This document shows positions 63,496 through 64,000 of a stretch of DNA of 64,000 bases, piece after piece. The translations under genes and the position numbers were made by a program. Location: NCBI RefSeq assembly GCF_001499675.1, contig NZ_LN609303.1, positions 97,208 to 161,207 of the forward strand, read 5' to 3'. This DNA comes from Acetobacter ghanensis (GTDB taxonomy: Bacteria; Pseudomonadota; Alphaproteobacteria; Acetobacterales; Acetobacteraceae). A model generated the notes under the pieces. It was not told the origin of the DNA. It did not search any database and saw only the letters and a program-made list of their open reading frames with translations. How positions within the stretch are numbered: the first letter of the stretch is position 1; every line of letters starts with the position of its first letter.

Positions 63496-63989
63496 AGCAC
63501 TTTCATGCGGCGCGCGTAGCGATCGTAACGCGCGGCCGCTTCACGCGCCTGGGCTTCAGCATCCGCCTTATAGGCCCGCCATTTCTCGCACCAACCAGCC
63601 AGTTCCGGAAAACGCCAAGACAGCTGATCCACATCGAGCCACTCCTTCGCTCCGATCCGGCCATACGCGGTCATGTCGCTCATGACCGTCACATACGTCG
63701 AGACGGTATGAAGCACGATATTGCGGGCAGGATCGTACAGAGTGTTTGGTCGCTCCGGCACCCACGCCTCCAGAACACGCCACGGGCCAATGTCATGCGA
63801 ACCGGCCAGGATGCCGCGAAATCCCGCACCCACCCGGGCAAAGGGCCGTATATCAGCGATGCTGGTATCCGCTTCAAACAGGATGACACGGGTTGTCCTG
63901 CGCCCCGGCCGGTTCCGTCTCACCCCCAACAGAGCTGCAAACGACCCGCTCCTGCACACCCGGCCCGCCTGCCAGATCTCAAGACCCAT
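63462..63989 (-). CDS. Hypothetical protein at the window edge
   Basis: 175 residues from the ATG at 63989. Middle region SHDIGPWRVLEAWVPERPNTLYDPARNIVLHTVSTYVTV and a charged helical C-terminus (WCEKWRAYKADAEAQAREAAARYDRYARRMK) ending GPDWDAILF. Not recognised. The true start could be further downstream, because the first 35 residues are Arg-rich and unlike a folded N-terminus. Opposes the zinc-ribbon gene by a 34-bp overlap. Confidence 0.5.
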   Translation of the reverse strand: MGLEIWQAGRVCRSGSFAALLGVRRNRPGRRTTRVILFEADTSIADIRPFARVGAGFRGILAGSHDIGPWRVLEAWVPERPNTLYDPARNIVLHTVSTYVTVMSDMTAYGRIGAKEWLDVDQLSWRFPELAGWCEKWRAYKADAEAQAREAAARYDRYARRMKVLYGPDWDAILF

Positions 63990-64000
63990 TTTAGCATAGC

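Overview
The window looks like part of a large conjugative plasmid from an acetic acid bacterium (Acetobacteraceae; inferred from gene content, no database search was possible). It has an accessory left half (about 1-30 kb) made of catabolic, transport and polysaccharide genes embedded in insertion sequences, and a plasmid backbone on the right (30-64 kb). No rRNA, tRNA or chromosomal housekeeping genes were seen.

Accessory half. Positions 0.6-9.1 kb carry a catabolic island with a sphingomonad flavour: a LysR regulator, a TonB-receptor/xanthine-permease chimera, two 2-oxoglutarate/Fe(II) oxygenases, a VOC protein, a frameshifted Rieske oxygenase, and a glutathione-dependent formaldehyde module (frmA-VOC-fghA). 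It is cut on the right inside a flavin amine oxidase remnant. Oxidative demethylation feeding formaldehyde to frmA/fghA is the simplest reading. Positions 9.2-21.96 kb are an IS graveyard: ISL3 next to IS1111, then a citrate-type MFS transporter and a porin, then IS5-like, IS66, IS3 and IS110 elements nested in one another. Positions 22.0-28.5 kb hold a four-gene surface-glycan cluster (HAD proteins, a glycosyltransferase and a carbohydrate sulfotransferase), followed by another IS5-like element.

Backbone. Positions 30.1-43.9 kb contain a RepC-like initiator, a lytic transglycosylase, a DsbC-like protein, paired SH3-like secreted proteins, VapBC, and a tightly packed seven-gene transfer operon that includes a DotA/TraY protein of I-type secretion systems. 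MntA-HepT follows. An intact IS21 element has clipped the end of a second formaldehyde operon (frmR-frmA-VOC-fghA), which keeps two FrmR-type operators. Positions 50.4-57.6 kb contain the mobilisation core: a MobF relaxase with accessory genes, MazEF, a palindrome-rich region that may be oriT, and a divergent Stb-like operon.

The most striking region is 57.6-62.6 kb. It has ssb and several small unknown genes, all pointing back toward the putative oriT. Three of these genes have the same ~0.6 kb upstream repeat, carrying a ~102-nt hairpin about 500 bp before the start codon. A fourth hairpin stands alone. The arms differ between copies but keep pairing. This layout fits a plasmid leading region whose genes are switched on from folded single-stranded DNA on entry (Frpo/ssi-like promoters), apparently with new sequence and new cargo.
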